Part shown: piece by piece, positions 62,099 through 64,000 of the stretch
Layout of the letters: the number at the start of each line of letters is the position of its first letter
How positions within the stretch are numbered: position 1 is the stretch's first letter
From: Planctomycetota bacterium
Lineage (GTDB): Bacteria > Planctomycetota > UBA1135 > GCA-002686595
Reading direction: 5' to 3'
Assembly: GCA_012959785.1 (NCBI GenBank)
Contig: DUCM01000021.1
Coordinates: 174,442-238,441 of the forward strand
Length of the DNA stretch: 64,000 nt
The notes under the pieces: generated by a model
The model's database searches: none
Seen by the model: the letters and a program-made list of their open reading frames with translations, nothing else
What the model was told of the DNA's origin: nothing
Program-made: the position numbers and the translations under genes

Positions 62099-64000
62099 AT
62101 GAGCCCCAAAAAAAGCCCCGGCACGCGCTTCGCGGCCCTGCCCGAGACGATTTCCAGAGCACCGGACGCCGCCGAGCTGGAGATCCTTGCGGGGTGGGAA
62201 GAGCAAGGCGTTTTCGCCGCCTTGCAGGTTGCCCGGGCCGAGGCTCCTGCGTTTGTGTTCTGGGAGGGCCCGCCCACGGCCAACGGCCGGCCCGGCATCC
62301 ACCACATGCTGTCGCGCACCATCAAGGACACGGTTTGCCGCCAGCAATCCATGCTCGGCAAGCGCGTCGACCGCAAAGCCGGCTGGGATACCCACGGCCT
62401 GCCCGTGGAACTCGAGGTCGAGAAGACCCTGGGCATCAGCGGCAAACCCGAGATCGAGAAGTACGGCATCGCCGAGTTCAACGCCAAGTGCCGCGAGAGC
62501 GTTTGGACCTACCGACAGGAGTGGGAAGAGCTCAGCAATCGCATCGGCTTCTGGCTCGACTACGAGCATCCCTATGCGACCTACGACGAGGACTTCGTCG
62601 AATCGGTCTGGTACATCCTCAAGAAATTTCACGACGGGGGTCTGGTCTACCGCGGCAAGCGCGTGGTGCATTTTTGCGGCCGCTGCGGCACGGGCCTCTC
62701 GGCCCATGAAGTGGGCCAGCCAGGTGTCTATCAGGATGTGGTTGACCCCAGCGTTACCGTGCGCTTCCCCGTTTTGGGGGAGGACTCTTCGGAACCCCTG
62801 GCTCTGCTCGCCTGGACCACCACGCCCTGGACCCTGCCCTCGAATGTGGCCCTCGCCGTGCACCCCGCGGTGGAGTACATCCGCGCCCGGGTGGCCTTGC
62901 CCGTGGCCAAGGGCGCAGAGCCGGGCTCGGCGGGCCACGAACAGGTTTGGTTGGCCGCAGCGCGGGCAAATGCAGTCCTGGGGGAGGACTTTGAAGTGCT
63001 CGAGACGGTTCTCGGCGCCGAACTCGAGGGCCGGCGCTACTCGCCGCCCTTCGAGGACGAGGTGCCCGAAGTGGACCCCGGCGCCTGGCAACCCGATCCG
63101 GCCCGGCTCTGGACGGTCATCTCCGCCGACTATGTCAGCACCTCGGACGGCACGGGCATCGTGCACCAGGCGCCCAGCTACGGTGTCGAGGACTGGGGTA
63201 CCGCCGGGGAGTATCGCCTGCCCGTGCGCCAGGCCGTGGGCACCGAAGGCCGCCTGGTGGTCGATGTTGCCGGGGTCCGGGCAGGCACCTTCTTCAAGGA
63301 TACCGACAAGCCCCTGATTAGAGACCTCAATGACCGTGGCCGGATGTTCAAAGCGACCCAAGCCAGCCACAGCTATCCCCATTGCTGGCGCTGCGACACG
63401 GCTCTGATGCAGTTCGCCACGCCGGCCTGGTACATCCGCACCTCGAGCTACAAGCAGCGCATGATGGACTACAACTCGCGCTGCAATTGGGTGCCCAGGG
63501 AAGTGGGGGAGAAGCGCTTCGAGAACTGGCTCGAGAACAATATCGATTGGAACATCTCTCGCGACCGCTACTGGGGGACACCCCTGCCGTTCTGGGTTTG
63601 CGAGGATTGCGACGCCGAGTGCGCCGCAGGCAGCCGCGCTGAGATCGAAAAACTCGCTGGAGGCCTGCCCGAGGGCTTCGACAACCACAAGCCCGTGATC
63701 GACGAGGTTAGCTTTGCTTGCACGGCTTGCGGCGGCGTCATGCGTCGCACTCGAGCCGTGCTCGACTGCTGGTTTGATTCGGGCTCGATGCCCTACGCCC
63801 AACACCATTTCCCCTTCGGAGACTCTTCTGAAAAGACGGCCCGCGCGTTCCCTGCGGACTTCATCGCCGAGGGTCTCGACCAGACTCGCGGCTGGTTCTA
63901 CTCCTTGATCGCCATCGGCGCCTTCCTGGCCGAGGAGGAGCCCGCCCTGCCCACGGGTGCGGTCTACAAGAGTTGCGTCGTGAACGGCATGTTGCTCGAT
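62099..64000 (+). CDS. ileS: isoleucyl-tRNA synthetase, 5' part (continues beyond window)
   Basis: The first 634 residues are present and read open to the last base. The HIGH counterpart is G-R-P-G-I-H-H, in the P-P-T-A-N-G context typical of the type 2, eukaryotic-like IleRS class, which is known for low mupirocin sensitivity. The G-W-D-T-H-G-L-P-V-E motif and the W-T-T-T-P-W-T-L-P editing-domain motif are intact. The KMSKS loop and the anticodon domain lie past the end. Start is ATG at 62099; another ATG at 62086 is out of frame. Confidence 0.95.
   Translation, partial: MSPKKSPGTRFAALPETISRAPDAAELEILAGWEEQGVFAALQVARAEAPAFVFWEGPPTANGRPGIHHMLSRTIKDTVCRQQSMLGKRVDRKAGWDTHGLPVELEVEKTLGISGKPEIEKYGIAEFNAKCRESVWTYRQEWEELSNRIGFWLDYEHPYATYDEDFVESVWYILKKFHDGGLVYRGKRVVHFCGRCGTGLSAHEVGQPGVYQDVVDPSVTVRFPVLGEDSSEPLALLAWTTTPWTLPSNVALAVHPAVEYIRARVALPVAKGAEPGSAGHEQVWLAAARANAVLGEDFEVLETVLGAELEGRRYSPPFEDEVPEVDPGAWQPDPARLWTVISADYVSTSDGTGIVHQAPSYGVEDWGTAGEYRLPVRQAVGTEGRLVVDVAGVRAGTFFKDTDKPLIRDLNDRGRMFKATQASHSYPHCWRCDTALMQFATPAWYIRTSSYKQRMMDYNSRCNWVPREVGEKRFENWLENNIDWNISRDRYWGTPLPFWVCEDCDAECAAGSRAEIEKLAGGLPEGFDNHKPVIDEVSFACTACGGVMRRTRAVLDCWFDSGSMPYAQHHFPFGDSSEKTARAFPADFIAEGLDQTRGWFYSLIAIGAFLAEEEPALPTGAVYKSCVVNGMLLD

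Noticed and set aside
1-64000. Search for CRISPR arrays, tRNA, rRNA, insertion sequences or prophage genes
   Set aside because: No regularly spaced long repeats, tRNA arm sequences, transposase or phage structural motifs were recognised. The short tandem repeats found are too few or are in coding frames.

Overview
The window is 64 kb of high-GC, densely coded DNA from a Gram-negative bacterium that makes lipid A. It carries lpxK, an LpxL-type acyltransferase, lpxD, an lpxC-fabZ fusion, lpxA, heptose-activation genes, heptosyltransferases and bamA. Several genes point to Planctomycetota: an exported dehydrogenase joined to HEAT repeats, LamG and cytochrome c; a long Ser/Thr kinase with a membrane segment; an FHA-containing sigma54 activator; secreted proteins with a planctomycete-style C-terminal module; and the LpxC-FabZ fusion. 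This placement is inferred from gene content, because no rRNA marker is present. I saw no tRNA, rRNA, CRISPR array, insertion sequence or prophage.

Layout. 155-8226 (+): RNA polymerase omega-like protein, then lpxK, lpxL-type acyltransferase, a deoxyhypusine-synthase-like protein, hldE, a B12/radical-SAM protein and a separate hldA-like/hldC-like pair, tightly packed or overlapping. 8486-15595: a TauE-type permease, a DUF885 hydrolase, glnS, and two tandem glutamate dehydrogenase genes, one of which has lost two key lysines. 15919-18802 (+): Kdo/WaaP-type kinase and two family 9 heptosyltransferases. 18895-27321: enoyl-CoA hydratase, YkgJ-type cysteine cluster protein, then FHA-GAF-sigma54 activator, an exported peptidase-like protein and a membrane Ser/Thr kinase. 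27668-30605 (-): psd, a carboxymuconolactone-decarboxylase-like gene and an M32 carboxypeptidase. 30737-33970: secreted M14 carboxypeptidase and an anchored coiled-coil protein.

34138-44102 is the most novel block. It has two TIM-barrel (PEP-hydrolase-like) genes and a UPF0261 gene, which are the separate bacterial counterparts of the two halves of the tomato Tm-1 protein. With them are a cupin, an MFS carrier, a sugar epimerase-like TIM barrel and a very large exported cytochrome/dehydrogenase. The set looks like an uncharacterised uptake-and-catabolism system.

44151-48085: ACT protein, acyl-CoA dehydrogenase, a degenerate non-coding island, a HupE-like membrane protein and a VOC protein. 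48295-64000 (+) is a housekeeping block: glmU, prs, L25, pth, rpsF, rpsR, rplI, dnaB, bamA, lpxD, lpxC-fabZ, lpxA, a Gfo/Idh/MocA oxidoreductase and the 5' part of ileS, which runs off the window. Three ribosomal proteins here (S6, L9, L25) carry unusual charged C-terminal tails.
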